25,793 bases of DNA from CAZUWH01 sp964624075 (GCA_964624075.1 CAZUWH010000028.1:1-25793); one strand, 5' to 3'. Shown: positions 10,664 to 18,443, counted from the first letter of the stretch. Notes: generated by a model from the sequence alone, not told the origin. Numbers and translations are program-made.

Positions 10664-11449
10664 TCATTTCTTGTCTTGCAGCAGCGCTGCAAGACGCTCA
10701 GCCAGATTCGCGTTGTTCGCACCCGGCTTGCTCTCAATCGCCCGCATGGCCTCGGTGATCAACGGGTCATCACTGGCACCGGGTTTAGCCAGAGCCAGGG
10801 CATCGGCCTTCAGATTGAGGGCGGCTGCCTTGGCGCGGGCTTCTTCGGCCTTGCGCTGCATAGCATCGGTTGCGATGGACAGCCTGTTAGTGGTAGTCCC
10901 CCGCAAACATGCCACCTCGGCGGCACGCTTAGCCTTTTCCTCGGCGCGTTCTGCCTGCAAGGTGGCGCGCTGCATGTCACGTCTGGCCCGGTCGAGACCC
11001 TGCCTAGCCTGGGTCAGGGCCTCGGCCTTGGCCTTGTAGGCGGTCTGCGCCTCATCCAGCAAGGCCTTGACCTCGATCATATCTTGCTTTTCCTGTTCGA
11101 CCTCATGGGCAAATCCCTCGATCTGACCGATCAGGCGCGCCAGACTGGCCTCGATGGCAGCGTGTTCTGTTACCAGCATGGCGGGGTCGGCCAGCCTGGC
11201 CTGAAGGAGTTCGGCCGCTGCCATCATCTTGTCGTAACGCTGCATCGCCTCTTCGGCTTCGCGCACCTCCCGTTCGTAGTCGGCGCGGATTTTCTGCAAC
11301 ATCATGCCGGTATTGTCGAGATCCTTTTCCATCTGTGCCATCTGGGCCTGCGTGGCGCCCTCGGGATCGATCCCGACGATTGCCTCGATGACGTCCGCCC
11401 CAAACTGCTTGCCTTTGACACCAAGGAAGGATTTCATGAAACTGAACAT
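10664..11449 (-). CDS. PspA/IM30 family protein (YjfJ type)
   Basis: This 261-residue protein belongs to the PspA/IM30 (ESCRT-III-like) family, which assembles on the inner face of the cytoplasmic membrane and protects it under stress. Residues about 25-200 form long charged coiled-coil helices (KIRADYEREVREAEEAMQRY and the EERAEEK-like region). The N-terminus MFSFMKSFLGVKGKQFG is a plausible amphipathic membrane anchor. The C-terminus ends with a short helix, LAERLAALLQDKK. The neighbouring DUF350, ATP-grasp and DUF1190 genes identify it as the YjfJ subtype rather than the pspF-regulated PspA. The ribosome site is weak (AAGG 9 bases before the ATG). The 102-bp gap to the DUF350 gene holds two inverted repeats. 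The frame is intact. Confidence 0.92.
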   Translation of the reverse strand: MFSFMKSFLGVKGKQFGADVIEAIVGIDPEGATQAQMAQMEKDLDNTGMMLQKIRADYEREVREAEEAMQRYDKMMAAAELLQARLADPAMLVTEHAAIEASLARLIGQIEGFAHEVEQEKQDMIEVKALLDEAQTAYKAKAEALTQARQGLDRARRDMQRATLQAERAEEKAKRAAEVACLRGTTTNRLSIATDAMQRKAEEARAKAAALNLKADALALAKPGASDDPLITEAMRAIESKPGANNANLAERLAALLQDKK

Positions 11450-11464
11450 CGTACGTGACCTTAT

Positions 11465-11470
11465 ATTATA
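11465..11470 (-). promoter_or_regulatory. Possible -10 element before pspA-like gene
   Basis: The minus strand reads TATAAT here, 15 bases before the pspA-like ATG. No good -35 hexamer lies 17 bases upstream, so this is only a weak promoter candidate. Confidence 0.25.
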
Positions 11471-11482
11471 TCATGCCACGAC

Positions 11483-11502
11483 TGGCTGATCACTATCAGC
11501 CA
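11483..11502. promoter_or_regulatory. 8-bp perfect inverted repeat between DUF350 and pspA genes
   Basis: TGGCTGAT and its exact reverse complement ATCAGCCA flank a 4-base centre (CACT). It sits 34 bases upstream of the pspA-like start and next to a TATAAT sequence, so it could be an operator or an RNA hairpin that tunes expression within the operon. There is no T-run to make it a clear terminator. Confidence 0.5.
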
Positions 11503-11526
11503 TCTTTGCGTGTCTGAATGCAAAGA
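11503..11526. promoter_or_regulatory. Second inverted repeat between DUF350 and pspA genes
   Basis: TCTTTGC and GCAAAGA form a perfect 7-bp inverted repeat with a 10-base spacer, directly adjoining the repeat at 11483-11502. Two abutting palindromes in a 102-bp gap suggest a regulatory or mRNA-processing site. Their role is not known. Confidence 0.4.
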
Positions 11527-11551
11527 AAAGATATGCTATCCTTACCCTCTT

Positions 11552-11941
11552 TCAGTAGGTAACGGCGCCGGCATTGATCAATCCCGTGGCAATCGACATG
11601 GCGGCCAGGGTGATGCCGTAGCTATGCTTGTCAGCCTCGATGCCAGCCCGCAGTTCCTTCAACAGCAGGGCGGCAAGAAGGAACACCAGAATCTGGAAGG
11701 CAAGCGCAACCCCTCCCCACAGGGCCATGTCGAGCAGATTCACGCTGTGAGCCACCGTGCTGGCCAGCACCAGACCAAATCCGATCAGCACGCCACCCAG
11801 ACTGAAGGCTGCGGTCCGGTTGCCGGCACGGATCAACGCCAGTTCATGATAGGGCGTGATGTACACGTAGATGGCCGTGAAGGCTCCCAGAAGGCCGAGA
11901 GCGGTGACGACATAGGCCAAGTACAAGGGCAGATTGCTCAC
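11552..11941 (-). CDS. DUF350 family membrane protein (YjfL type)
   Basis: This 129-residue integral membrane protein has four predicted helices at about 4-28, 44-67, 69-97 and 108-129, arranged as the two repeats of the DUF350 family. The sequence AAFSLGGVLIGFGLVLAS is the typical family motif. It starts with GTG at 11941, preceded by GGGAGAG. It is the first gene of the minus-strand cluster followed by the PspA/IM30, ATP-grasp and DUF1190 genes. DUF350 proteins occur with PspA homologues in many bacteria and are thought to be the membrane partner of that stress module. Their precise function is unknown. No damage is seen. Confidence 0.9.
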   Translation of the reverse strand: MSNLPLYLAYVVTALGLLGAFTAIYVYITPYHELALIRAGNRTAAFSLGGVLIGFGLVLASTVAHSVNLLDMALWGGVALAFQILVFLLAALLLKELRAGIEADKHSYGITLAAMSIATGLINAGAVTY

Positions 11942-12723
11942 GAGTCTCTCCCTGTTTCCTCTGTCTTTTCCAGCGACCTTTCGCTTGCGGCCAGCCAGTC
12001 CTGCCCCTCCTCACCACGTGCCGTGATACGGTAGCATGGCAAACCAGGGTAGCATACCTTTTTGTGTCCCAGGCTCATGTCCTGTGTTTTCAGCCGTTTT
12101 TTAGAGTCGGGACGCAATCAGGTTGAGCGTAACCGTTCACATCTCCCCTCGCGAAATCATCCTCTTTCCGTCATCCCCGCGCAAGCGGGGGTCTATGACA
12201 GGGTGGGCGCGTTGCCAGGTCACGACAGGCTGCGCCGCCCAACCATGGATTACCACTCCCCGCTTTCGCGGGGACAAGCTTCGCGGGAGTGATGGAAGGT
12301 AATATCCGAAGCGGCATGGCCGGAAGATTGGGAAGGAAGATATGTCCGGTTACGGTTGAGCACCTCACATTATTTACATCGGGCATGACGATCCTTCGAG
12401 GGGTCCGATTGGCTCAACTCTTTCTTTTGGAGCGCGGGATCGACCTAAAATCATCCCGCTCTGGTGATCCGTGCCAAGGATCTGCCGGTTGCCTCCGTGA
12501 ACCTATATCACCGGCAGTATCCCGAGGGACACAAGGACACAGGCCGCAACACCAGGCTGGTGGTTCGATCATGTCACGGTGCACCGGTCCACGGCCTACA
12601 GGCGGCGAGAAGATTTCTCCCACTCCGCGCGTATCCCCGCCTGTTCCGGCCGTCCCCGGGCTCGGATCCTCTTCCTTGCATTTTCCTTGTATTATCCGCA
12701 CGCTCCTATCATAAGTTATAGAC
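11942..12723. other. Gene-free interval with repeats
   Basis: This 782-bp stretch lies between the DUF350 gene (minus) and the xre gene (plus), so it should hold divergent promoters. It contains the palindromic element at 12169-12294 and an imperfect inverted repeat at 12430-12461 (GAGCGCGGGAT/ATCCCGCTC). In many relatives lnt lies upstream of this xre gene. I found no recognisable lnt sequence here. Short frames at 12414-12725 have no family resemblance that I can defend. Confidence 0.55.
12169..12294. repeat. REP-like bipartite palindromic element
   Basis: The unit opens CGTCAT followed by the hairpin CCCCGC-GCAA-GCGGGG (12175-12190). About 67 bases later comes a second hairpin, CCCCGC-TTTC-GCGGGG (12258-12273), and the end reads GAGTGATGG. 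Two facing palindromes make it a REPIN-like doublet. It resembles the more degenerate unit at 4021-4137, so at least two copies occur in 26 kb. Confidence 0.7.
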
Positions 12724-12736
12724 ATGATATATGTCT
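12720..12736. promoter_or_regulatory. Palindrome at the 5' end of the xre gene
   Basis: AGACAT-GATAT-ATGTCT is a perfect 6-bp inverted repeat over the most upstream possible ATG of the xre gene. If translation really begins downstream (near 12814), this would be a natural place for an autoregulatory operator. This is inferred from position and symmetry only. Confidence 0.35.
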
Positions 12737-13254
12737 CCTGGATAGGTTCTTGTGGTTTCTTTACTCAACCGAAGGAAGCAGCCGCCAGGAAAAGTTGCGG
12801 AGGAACGAAGGTAATAGTCAGGGATAACAGGCAGCAGACGATTGATGCGTATGTCGGATACCGGCTCCGGAATCGGCGCCGGATGTCCAGGATGTCGCAG
12901 GGAAGATCTGGCGCGGGGGCGGTCGGCACCAGCTATCAGCAGATTCAACGCTATGAGACGGGCCATTACCGGATTCCGGCCAGTCATTTATGGGAACCTT
13001 GCCGAGCATTACATGTTTCGATAGATGATCAGTTCAACTGGTTGCCAAGATGTGGCCACGCCAGGCCGGCTGAGAACGTCGCAGGCGAAAACGACTCATG
13101 GAGCATCCCTGATGGAGACGCCACTCTTTTGCTGCGTGGAGAAGCACCTGTCCTGGTACGCTGTCTCGTGGCCATCCGGAGTCCAGCGATTCGTGCCGAG
13201 ATGATCGCGCTGATACGGGCCCTGGGAAACAGTGAGAGCCCATCCCGGTCTTGA
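12724..13254 (+). CDS. XRE-family helix-turn-helix regulator upstream of metK
   Basis: This is the XRE-type DNA-binding protein that usually precedes metK in alphaproteobacteria. The HTH lies at about residues 42-100 (VGYRLRNRRRMSRMSQ, then TSYQQIQRYETGHYRIPASH). The C-terminal EAPVLVRCLVAIRSPAIRAE matches the family's ELVRAYYRI-like tail. The HTH appears one residue longer than usual between MSQ and QQIQRYE, and its second helix (GRSGAGAVG) is poorly conserved, so DNA binding may be impaired. The start is unclear. The ATG at 12724 has no ribosome site. A GGAGGA at 12799 is followed 9 bases later by ATA (12814) exactly where family members begin, suggesting a lost ATG. It could be a functional or a decaying gene. 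Confidence 0.65.
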   Translation: MIYVSWIGSCGFFTQPKEAAARKSCGGTKVIVRDNRQQTIDAYVGYRLRNRRRMSRMSQGRSGAGAVGTSYQQIQRYETGHYRIPASHLWEPCRALHVSIDDQFNWLPRCGHARPAENVAGENDSWSIPDGDATLLLRGEAPVLVRCLVAIRSPAIRAEMIALIRALGNSESPSRS

Positions 13255-13402
13255 CGATGCAGGCTTTCCCTGGGAAAAGAGCCTTCCGAAGGGCATAACG
13301 CAGGCATGTTCCCTGCTCCCAGCTGAAAGGGGGATTCGATTGGCGGGGAACGCGTCTGATCATGGTCACGATCCTGTCCCATTCAATGACGGAGCGCAAG
13401 AC

Positions 13403-14572
13403 GTGGTGAAGTCGAGCTACCTGTTCACAAGCGAGTCTGTTTCCGAGGGACACCCGGACAAGGTGTGCGATCGCATATCCGATGCCATTGTTGACGCGTT
13501 TCTGACGGCTGATCCCTATTCCCGTGTCGCCCTGGAAACCATGGCCACGACCAACTGTGTTATTCTGGCCGGTGAGGTGCGCGGGCCTGAGCGGATCAAT
13601 GCCGACGCGATGATCGAGGCCGCCCGGCAGGCCGTACGTGACATCGGTTACGAGCAGGGAGGTTTCCACTGGAAAAGCATGGACGTGATGATGCGTGTTC
13701 ATCAACAGTCGGTTGACATTGCTAGAGGGGTCGATGCCGCAGCCGACAAGGATGAGGGCGCCGGGGACCAGGGCATCATGTTCGGCTATGCCTGTGACGA
13801 AACGCCCGAATTGATGCCAGCACCGATCCGGTTTGCCCATGCCATTCTGCATTCTCTCTCCGAAGCCCGCCGCGGGGGTGAGGCTGCAATGCTGGGGCCT
13901 GATGCCAAGAGTCAGGTCACCTTGCAGTATTTGGATGGCCGTCCGGTGCGGGCGACGTCGGTGGTGGTCTCGACCCAGCACCGGGCCGACGTCTCCCAGG
14001 AAGAGGTCCGCGAAACCGTCCGTCCCCATGTCCTGAAGGTTCTCCCCCCCGGCTGGATGTGCGAGGAGGCTCGTTTTTACGTCAATCCAACCGGCCGTTT
14101 CGTCATCGGCGGCCCCGATGGGGACTGCGGTCTGACCGGACGCAAGATCATTGTTGACACCTATGGCGGGGCGGCACCTCATGGCGGGGGTGCCTTCTCC
14201 GGCAAGGATCCGACCAAGGTGGATCGTTCGGCAGCCTATGCGGCCCGCTATCTGGCCAAGAATGTTGTCGCTGCCGGCCTTGCCCGCCGTTGTCTGATCC
14301 AGTTGTCCTATGCCATCGGCATCGCATGGCCATTGTCGGTCTATGTAGATACCCAAGACACAGGGCATATAGAGGAAGACAGGCTGTCCGCCGTGCTGCA
14401 GGGGCTGATGGACTTGAGCCCGCGCGGAATCCGCGAGCATCTCGGCCTCAACAGACCCATCTATGCCCGCACTGCAGCCTATGGCCATTTCGGGCGCGTG
14501 CCGGAGCAGGACGGCGGTTTTTCGTGGGAACGCACCGATCTGGTAGAGGCTCTGCAAACGGCATTCAGGTGA
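13403..14572 (+). CDS. metK: S-adenosylmethionine synthetase
   Basis: This 389-residue enzyme makes S-adenosylmethionine from methionine and ATP and is essential in most bacteria. Visible hallmarks are the N-terminal LFTSESVSEGHPDKV (H17, D19), EGAGDQGIMFGYA, and the phosphate-binding GGGAFSGKD at 261-269 followed by PTKVDRSAAYAARY. Length equals that of E. coli MetK (384) within a few residues. The frame is open further upstream, but GTG at 13403 is the likely start: it follows GGAG by 9 bases and leads straight into the family N-terminus. It lies between the xre gene and the broken trmB. The 148-bp leader shows no SAM riboswitch that I can recognise. No damage is seen. Confidence 0.96.
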   Translation: MVKSSYLFTSESVSEGHPDKVCDRISDAIVDAFLTADPYSRVALETMATTNCVILAGEVRGPERINADAMIEAARQAVRDIGYEQGGFHWKSMDVMMRVHQQSVDIARGVDAAADKDEGAGDQGIMFGYACDETPELMPAPIRFAHAILHSLSEARRGGEAAMLGPDAKSQVTLQYLDGRPVRATSVVVSTQHRADVSQEEVRETVRPHVLKVLPPGWMCEEARFYVNPTGRFVIGGPDGDCGLTGRKIIVDTYGGAAPHGGGAFSGKDPTKVDRSAAYAARYLAKNVVAAGLARRCLIQLSYAIGIAWPLSVYVDTQDTGHIEEDRLSAVLQGLMDLSPRGIREHLGLNRPIYARTAAYGHFGRVPEQDGGFSWERTDLVEALQTAFR

Positions 14573-14598
14573 AAGCGACGTGCCTGACTGAGTGCAGG

Positions 14599-15282
14599 GT
14601 GTACAGTTCGCGCAGTTATGGCCGGCGTCGGGGCAGGCGGCTGCGCATGAATCGTCTGGTTCGGCTCGAAACCCTGTTGCCACGGCTCCGCATTCCCCGT
14701 CCGGAAGGGGACATCGACCCGTGGGCGCTGTTTGCCGTTCGTCCGCGGGCATTATGGCTGGAGATCGGCTTTGGTGGGGGGGAGCATCTGGCGACCCAGG
14801 CCCACCGTCATCCCGAGGTAGGTTTCATCGGGTGCGAAGTGTTCATAAACGGAATCGCGCGCGCCCTTGCCCATATCGAGGCGGGCGGTCTTGTCAATGT
14901 GCGCTTGTTTCCCGACGATGTCCGGCTGTTTCTACCCACCTTGCCCGAGGGGTGTCTGGAGCGGGTTTTCCTGCTCTTTCCTGATCCGTGGCCGAAGAAG
15001 CGCCATGCTCACCGCCGTTTCGTCGCGCCAGCCAACCTTGGATCACCTAGCCCGTCTCCTGTGCGACGGCGGTATGCTACGAATCGCGAGCGATGATGCG
15101 ACCTATCTGCGCTGGACCCTGGGGCTCGTGCCGGTGCATCCGGCTTTCCGCTAGCTCGTGCGCGGTCCGGAGGACTGGCGGCAGCCCCCGGTGGATTGTG
15201 GGTGACGACACCTTACGAGCGCAAGGCCTTGCAGGCCGGTCGTCGCCCGGCCTATCTGTGTTTTGAACGCAGACCACGATGA
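14599..15282 (+). pseudogene. trmB: Broken tRNA (guanine-N7-)-methyltransferase
   Basis: The first part is a good TrmB: SYGRRRGRRLR, then the SAM-binding LEIGFGGGEHL, FIGCEVFINGIARAL and FLLFPDPWPKKRH. Near 15034 an extra A shifts the frame, and the sequence continues in the next frame as LDHLARLLCDGGMLRIASDD. A TAG at 15152-15154 replaces what should be Trp or a similar residue before LVRGPEDWRQPP. A second shift near 15196-15200 leads to VTTPYERKALQAGRRPAYL and the normal end. Three independent lesions make this a pseudogene rather than a sequencing slip. The intact enzyme would make m7G46 in tRNA variable loops. It starts 26 bp after metK. Confidence 0.93.
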
Positions 15283-15642
15283 ACAGGGAGCCTGCGGGGA
15301 GACACGCTTTCGCCACGGCCCCACGTGGAATCGTTGCTTTCTCCATCAGGCATACCCCTTCCCCCTGGAGGGAACACGCCCTCCCCTTGAAGGGGGGGTC
15401 TGCCCCCTTTGGGGGAGAAGGGTTTGGGAAGAGCCTGCTAAGGCGACCTGGAATGAATTCCATACTGGGAATTGCTGGATCGTTGCCAAAGGACTTTGAC
15501 TGGAAGGGAGATGATGCTATCATTCCGGAACAATGCGTCTTGGTTCTCCCCTGTTCTGGGTAGAGTGTTTAGGCTGGTTCTTTCTCTAGACATTCCTTAT
15601 CAGGGGAAGTCTGGGTTCTTTTTTCTCGTCTCGGATTAGGTG
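15283..15642. other. Intergenic region before rimP with a hairpin cluster
   Basis: This 360-bp stretch separates the trmB pseudogene from rimP. It holds the GC-rich inverted repeats at 15353-15427 and then about 200 bp that should contain the promoter of the rimP-nusA-infB operon. I could not pick out reliable -35 and -10 boxes. Confidence 0.5.
15353..15427. repeat. Nested C/G-rich inverted repeats
   Basis: An outer pair, ACCCCTTCCCCC and GGGGGAGAAGGGT, encloses two smaller palindromes, CTCCCCTTGAAGGGGGG and CCCCCTTTGGGGG. The layout resembles dispersed intergenic hairpin repeats. It could also stop or slow transcription leaving trmB, but there is no T-run after it. Confidence 0.6.
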
Positions 15643-16128
15643 ATGGAACAGAAGATCGCGGCTCTAGTGCAACCGACCTTGGAAAACATGGGGTATGAGC
15701 TTGTGCGCATATTGATCCAGGGCAAGGAACGCCGTACCCTGCAAGTGATGGCCGAACGGCGGGATGGGGTGGCCATGAGCGTTGATGACTGTGCCCTTCT
15801 TTCCCGGGCAGTGTCGGTGGTTTTGGATGTCGCGAATCCGATCCCGGGGGCCTATGTGCTTGAGGTCAGTTCCCCGGGACTCGACCGGCCACTCACCCGG
15901 CCTGGAGATTTCGCGCGTTTTGCCGGGTGCGGGGTGCGGCTGGAAACGGGGCGTCCCATTGCGGGGCGTCGTCGCTTTCGGGGGCAGCTGCTCGGTCTGA
16001 CCGAGGAAGGGGCGGTGCGTCTGGCCTTGCCCGAGGAGGGGGAAGTGGCCGTCCCGCAGGCTGAAGTGGCGGAGGTGAAGCTGGTCCTGACCGATGAGCT
16101 GGTCGCCAAAGCGGTACGGCGGAAATGA
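15643..16128 (+). CDS. rimP: Ribosome maturation factor RimP
   Basis: This 161-residue cytoplasmic protein assists 30S subunit maturation. It shows the family pattern: an N-terminal ALVQPTLENMGYELVRI, then SVDDCALLSRAVSVVLD, and the signature YVLEVSSPGLDRPLTRPGDF. The C-terminal SH3-like domain follows (RRRFRGQLLGLTEEGAV). The start is the ATG at 15643, with a GTG directly before it as an alternative. The ribosome site is weak (GGATTAGG). It opens the operon continuing into nusA, ylxR, infB and rbfA, as in most proteobacteria. No damage is seen. Confidence 0.95.
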   Translation: MEQKIAALVQPTLENMGYELVRILIQGKERRTLQVMAERRDGVAMSVDDCALLSRAVSVVLDVANPIPGAYVLEVSSPGLDRPLTRPGDFARFAGCGVRLETGRPIAGRRRFRGQLLGLTEEGAVRLALPEEGEVAVPQAEVAEVKLVLTDELVAKAVRRK

Positions 16129-16197
16129 CCCCATGAGGGTGAAGGGAATGTGCGGAAAGCCTTGGGAATGATAACCGTAAAGATCGGATCGCATGGG

Positions 16198-17718
16198 ATG
16201 GACAGGACGACGGCACTTTCCCGCCCCGAGCTCTTGCAGGTGGCCGACTCTGTAGCCCGGGACAAAGGCATCGACCGGGAGGAAGTGCTCGAAGCCATGG
16301 AGCAGGCTATCCAGAAGGCCGGCCGCTCGAAGTATGGGCATGAACATGACATCCGTGCCCATATCGACCGCCGCACCGGCGAGATTCAACTGGCCCGTTT
16401 CACCGAGGTGGTGGAAGCAGTGGAGAATGAGGTCATCCAGATGGCCCTGGCCCAGGCCAGACATGTCAAGCCCAATGCCGTCATCGGTGAATTCCTGATC
16501 GATCCCCTGCCGCCCATCGATTTCGGGCGCATCGCCGCCCAGACGGCCAAACAAGTGATCGTCCAGAAGGTACGGGATGCCGAGCGGCAGCGTCAGTACG
16601 ATGAATACAAGCACCGTGTTGCCGAGATCGTGAACGGCTTGGTGAAGCGGGTGGAATTTGGTAATACCGTCGTGGATCTGGGGCGGGCCGAGGCCATGTT
16701 GCGGCGGGATGAGCTGATTCCACGAGAGCATTTCAAGAATGGCGACCGGGTGCGTGCCTATATTTATGACGTGCGTCCAGAATCACGGGGACCGCAGATT
16801 TTCCTGTCGCGAACCCACCCGCAGTTCATGGCCAAACTGTTCGCCCAGGAAGTGCCTGAAATCTATGATAGCATCATCGAAATCAGGGCCGTGGCCCGCG
16901 ATCCGGGATCACGGGCCAAGATCGCGGTCGTATCCAACGATTCCTTCATCGACCCGGTGGGCGCGTGCGTTGGCATGCGTGGCAGCCGGGTTCAGGCGGT
17001 GGTCCAGGAACTGCAGGGCGAAAAAATCGACATCGTTCAATGGTCGGCCGATCCGGCCACCTTCATTGTCAATGCCCTGGCCCCGGCCGAAGTGGCCAAG
17101 GTCGTGCTGGACGAGGAGATAAGACGAATCGAGGTGGTGGTGCCTGGTGATCAGCTTTCCCTGGCCATCGGTCGACGTGGGCAGAACGTTCGTCTGGCCT
17201 CACAACTGACCGGATGGGAGATTGATATCCTGACCGAGGCCGAGGAATCGGAACGCCGGCAGGAGGAGCTCAAAAGCCGAACTAAATTGTTCGTGGAGGC
17301 ACTTTACGTCGATGATGTCATTGCCCATTTGCTCGTTACGGAAGGCTTCAGCACGGTGGAGGAAATCGCCTACGTCCCAGTCGATGAACTGGTCGGGATC
17401 GAGGCGTTTGATGAAAACGTCGCCGTTGAGCTGCAACGCCGTGCTATGACTTATCTTGAGGAGCAGAATCGAAAGTACGATCTGCAGCGCAAGGAGCTGG
17501 GCGTGGCTGATGCCGTTGCCGCCCTGGAGGGGTTGACCCCAGCCATGCTGGTTGCCCTGGGTCGGGAGGAGGTCAAGACCCTGGACGATGTGGCGGACTT
17601 GGCCACGGATGAACTGGTGGAGATTCTGGGCGGCCATGCCATCATGGCAGAAGATGCCGCGGCCGTCATCATGGCAGCGCGCGCCCACTGGTTCGACGCG
17701 TCCGGTGAAGCGGGGTGA
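16198..17718 (+). CDS. nusA: Transcription termination/antitermination protein NusA
   Basis: This 506-residue RNA polymerase-binding factor modulates pausing, termination and antitermination. Domains in order are the NTD (ELLQVADSVARDKGIDREEV onward, about 8-130), an S1 domain (about 135-200, VEFGNTVVDLGRAEAML), two KH domains (about 200-345, with GMRGSRVQAVVQEL and AIGRRGQNVRLASQL), and two C-terminal acidic repeats (about 365-490). I chose the ATG at 16198 because alphaproteobacterial NusA begins at this point. In-frame GTG 16150 (after GAAGGGA) and ATG 16168 are possible longer starts. The TGA stop overlaps the proposed ylxR start by 4 bases, implying coupled translation. Confidence 0.95.
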   Translation: MDRTTALSRPELLQVADSVARDKGIDREEVLEAMEQAIQKAGRSKYGHEHDIRAHIDRRTGEIQLARFTEVVEAVENEVIQMALAQARHVKPNAVIGEFLIDPLPPIDFGRIAAQTAKQVIVQKVRDAERQRQYDEYKHRVAEIVNGLVKRVEFGNTVVDLGRAEAMLRRDELIPREHFKNGDRVRAYIYDVRPESRGPQIFLSRTHPQFMAKLFAQEVPEIYDSIIEIRAVARDPGSRAKIAVVSNDSFIDPVGACVGMRGSRVQAVVQELQGEKIDIVQWSADPATFIVNALAPAEVAKVVLDEEIRRIEVVVPGDQLSLAIGRRGQNVRLASQLTGWEIDILTEAEESERRQEELKSRTKLFVEALYVDDVIAHLLVTEGFSTVEEIAYVPVDELVGIEAFDENVAVELQRRAMTYLEEQNRKYDLQRKELGVADAVAALEGLTPAMLVALGREEVKTLDDVADLATDELVEILGGHAIMAEDAAAVIMAARAHWFDASGEAG

Positions 17719-18443
17719 TACAGGGTCAGCTAGGTGAGGCGGCGGAGAGGGGAAAAAGGCGTTCATCTCGGTGTACAATGCGACGGCAGGAGGAAGGCCT
17801 AGACACGGGGACCAGGGAGGAGCGGCATCCGCCGATGCGACGGTGTCTGATAAGCGGAGTCAGCCAGCCACAGGTCGGTATGCTTCGTTTTGTGATCGGG
17901 CCCGAAGCGTGGGTTGTGCCTGATGTGGATGCAAAACTGCCCGGGCGAGGGTTTTGGTTGAGCGCACGCCGAGATATGATAGAAACGGCGGCAGCAAGGA
18001 AAGCCTTTGCCAAGGCAGCACGCCAGGCTGTCTTCGTGCCAGACAATCTGGCGGATCGAGTGGACGATTTATTGGTGCGTCGCGTTCTTGATCGTATCGG
18101 ATTGACCAAGCGGACGGGAGATCTGGTTTACGGGTACGAAAAAGTTGTCACGACACTTAAATTCGGGCAGGTTGCTTTTCTGATCGAGGCATGCGATGCC
18201 GCCTCAGGGGGACGTGAAAAGATCAGGAGTCTGGGGAAAGGCCTGCCAGTAGTCGATCTGTTTGAGAGGGCTGAATTGGGAACGGCTGTTGGCCGCGAAG
18301 AGGTGGTGCATATCGCCATTAAAAGGGGCCGCATGGCAGAAGTGTTATGGTGGGAGGCTGATCGTCTCGCACGCTATCGTGGGTTGACCGGGTGTGGGAA
18401 TGAGCCCGCACCGCGGCTGAAAGGCAAAGCCAGAGTTATATGA
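17715..18443 (+). CDS. ylxR: RNA-binding protein YlxR (DUF448) with L7Ae-like domain
   Basis: This protein of up to 242 residues has an N-terminal YlxR/DUF448 domain (about 40-115: RRCLISGVSQPQ, FVIGPEAWVVPDVDAKLPGR, GFWLSARRDMIETA). A C-terminal L7Ae/L30e-like RNA-binding domain follows (about 125-225: RIGLTKRTGDLVYGYEKV, VAFLIEACDAASGG, GREEVVHIAIKRGRMAEVL). The two-domain form is typical of alphaproteobacteria. The GTG at 17715 overlaps nusA by 4 bases. An ATG at 17778 is a shorter alternative that keeps both domains. Its end overlaps infB by 4 bases (ATGA). It is thought to act in RNA or ribosome metabolism, but its exact role is not settled. Confidence 0.92.
   Translation: MIQGQLGEAAERGKRRSSRCTMRRQEEGLDTGTREERHPPMRRCLISGVSQPQVGMLRFVIGPEAWVVPDVDAKLPGRGFWLSARRDMIETAAARKAFAKAARQAVFVPDNLADRVDDLLVRRVLDRIGLTKRTGDLVYGYEKVVTTLKFGQVAFLIEACDAASGGREKIRSLGKGLPVVDLFERAELGTAVGREEVVHIAIKRGRMAEVLWWEADRLARYRGLTGCGNEPAPRLKGKARVI

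Noticed and set aside
12414..12725. 103-codon minus-strand frame and overlapping plus-strand frames before xre
   Set aside because: No ribosome site, no family pattern, and several overlapping frames of similar length suggest chance.
13255..13402. SAM riboswitch in the metK leader
   Set aside because: I could not fold or match the leader to SAM-II or SAM-SAH consensus by eye. An Infernal search would decide; a significant hit would reverse this.
13034..14752. 572-codon minus-strand frame opposite xre/metK
   Set aside because: It is antisense to an unmistakable metK, has no family resemblance or ribosome site, and long antisense frames are expected in GC-rich DNA.
15664..16731. 355-codon minus-strand frame opposite rimP and nusA
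   Set aside because: It crosses two well-supported plus-strand genes and has no recognisable domain.
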